Shown: piece by piece, positions 5,793 through 6,030 of the stretch
Layout of the letters: every line of letters starts with the position of its first letter
Position numbering within the stretch: the first letter of the stretch is position 1
NCBI GenBank assembly: GCA_030043675.1
Contig: JASHXG010000304.1
Span: 1-6,030, forward strand
Direction of reading: 5' to 3'
DNA length: 6,030 nt
DNA from: Vulcanimicrobiota bacterium
GTDB lineage: Bacteria > Vulcanimicrobiota > Vulcanimicrobiia > Vulcanimicrobiales > Vulcanimicrobiaceae
Made by a program: the position numbers and the translations under genes
The notes under the pieces: model-generated
The model's input: the letters and a program-made list of their open reading frames with translations, nothing else
What the model was told of the DNA's origin: nothing
The model's database searches: none

Positions 5793-5859
5793 CTCAGCTG
5801 GCTAGAGCCCCACACTTGTAATGTGGTTGTCGCCGGTTCGAATCCGGCCGTCGGCTCCA
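5783..5859 (+). tRNA. tRNA-Thr (anticodon UGU)
   Basis: A complete 77-nt cloverleaf including an encoded CCA. The acceptor stem GCCGACG (5783-5789) pairs perfectly with CGTCGGC (5849-5855), with T5856 as discriminator and CCA at 5857-5859. The D stem is GCTC/GAGC (5792-5795, 5805-5808). The anticodon stem CCACA/TGTGG (5810-5814, 5822-5826) holds loop CTTGTAA with anticodon TGT at 5817-5819, reading ACA threonine codons. The variable loop is TTGTC. The T stem is GCCGG/CCGGC with loop TTCGAAT. The first 10 nt overlap the end of the HNH reading frame. No separate promoter was found, and the next gene starts 11 nt after the CCA. Confidence 0.96.
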
Positions 5860-5869
5860 ATTCATAACG

Positions 5870-6030
5870 ATGCAATCTGTTAAGCCGAAGTGGATCGAGT
5901 CCGGCCTGGTGCTGGTCTGCGAGCGCTGCTTCAAGGAACGTATCCCTGAAGAAGATCCCGCGATCGCGGCGCGGATCGGCGACTTTCACTTGCGCAACTG
6001 GCTCAAAGAGCGGCTCAAAGCCGATGGCCG
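5870..6030 (+). CDS. CxxC protein, possible [2Fe-2S] ferredoxin-like, truncated at window edge
   Basis: The first 53 codons of a gene continuing past the right edge. The reading MQSVKPKWIESGLVLVCERC, then FKERIPEEDP and a helix with GDFHLRNWLKERL, shows C17-x2-C20 after a short beta strand. This start resembles small thioredoxin-fold [2Fe-2S] ferredoxin proteins, in which a second cysteine pair follows some 30-40 residues later; that part is missing, so the assignment is tentative. It could equally bind zinc. The ATG at 5870 is 11 nt after the tRNA CCA and has no clear ribosome binding site; the frame is open upstream only back to a TAA at 5819. It may share a transcript with the tRNA. Confidence 0.6.
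   Translation, partial: MQSVKPKWIESGLVLVCERCFKERIPEEDPAIAARIGDFHLRNWLKERLKADG

Noticed and set aside
5783..5859. Possible phage or island attachment site in the tRNA gene
   Set aside because: No integrase and no second copy of the tRNA 3' end were found in the window, so integration at this site cannot be supported from here.
5699..5989. Minus-strand open frame of 96 codons containing a GFEPATTTLQVWGSSQLSY-like stretch
   Set aside because: This is the well-known artefact of translating a tRNA gene in antisense; the segment is the complement of the T, anticodon and D arms of tRNA-Thr.

Overview
This window comes from a high-GC bacterial chromosome. Two lipoprotein signal peptides and a predicted outer-membrane barrel protein suggest a double-membrane (diderm) organism. 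The Pro/Thr/Ala-rich linker of the first gene and the many secreted proteins without familiar relatives would fit a poorly sampled soil or environmental phylum such as Eremiobacterota (WPS-2) or Acidobacteriota. That is an impression only; no marker gene here settles the taxonomy.

Layout, left to right. Positions 1-90 hold no gene I can assign with confidence. A good sigma70-like promoter (91-119) and a ribosome binding site (172-175) precede an exported barrel-type protein of the family often auto-named 'neuromedin U' (184-1185, +). It converges, with a 12-nt gap, on a class I SAM-dependent methyltransferase (1198-2106, -). Upstream of the methyltransferase on the same strand is a 329-residue lipoprotein (2178-3167, -). 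A 261-bp divergent intergenic region with three tandem 13-bp repeats separates this from a 405-residue lipoprotein of no recognised family (3429-4646, +). That gene converges, again with a 12-nt gap, on a small secreted protein (4659-5015, -). A 165-bp divergent region with a repeat and palindrome cluster leads to an HNH endonuclease with two tandem zinc-ribbon modules (5181-5792, +). Its stop codon lies inside the 5' end of a tRNA-Thr(UGU) gene (5783-5859, +). A truncated gene with a CxxC motif, possibly a [2Fe-2S] ferredoxin-like protein, runs off the right edge (5870-6030, +).

How the genes may work together. The first five genes look like separate cell-envelope or housekeeping units, not one pathway: strands alternate, and only the methyltransferase and the first lipoprotein could share a transcript. 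Four of the first five carry export signals. The right end differs: the HNH gene abuts a tRNA, and its first 100 nt are about 49% GC by hand count, against 73% in a 60-nt sample of a neighbour. This is compatible with a small acquired gene. I found no integrase, transposase, CRISPR array or recognisable multi-gene defence system, and no convincing new multi-gene system. The most noteworthy items are the two operator-like repeat clusters, the HNH/tRNA overlap and the unrecognised lipoproteins.
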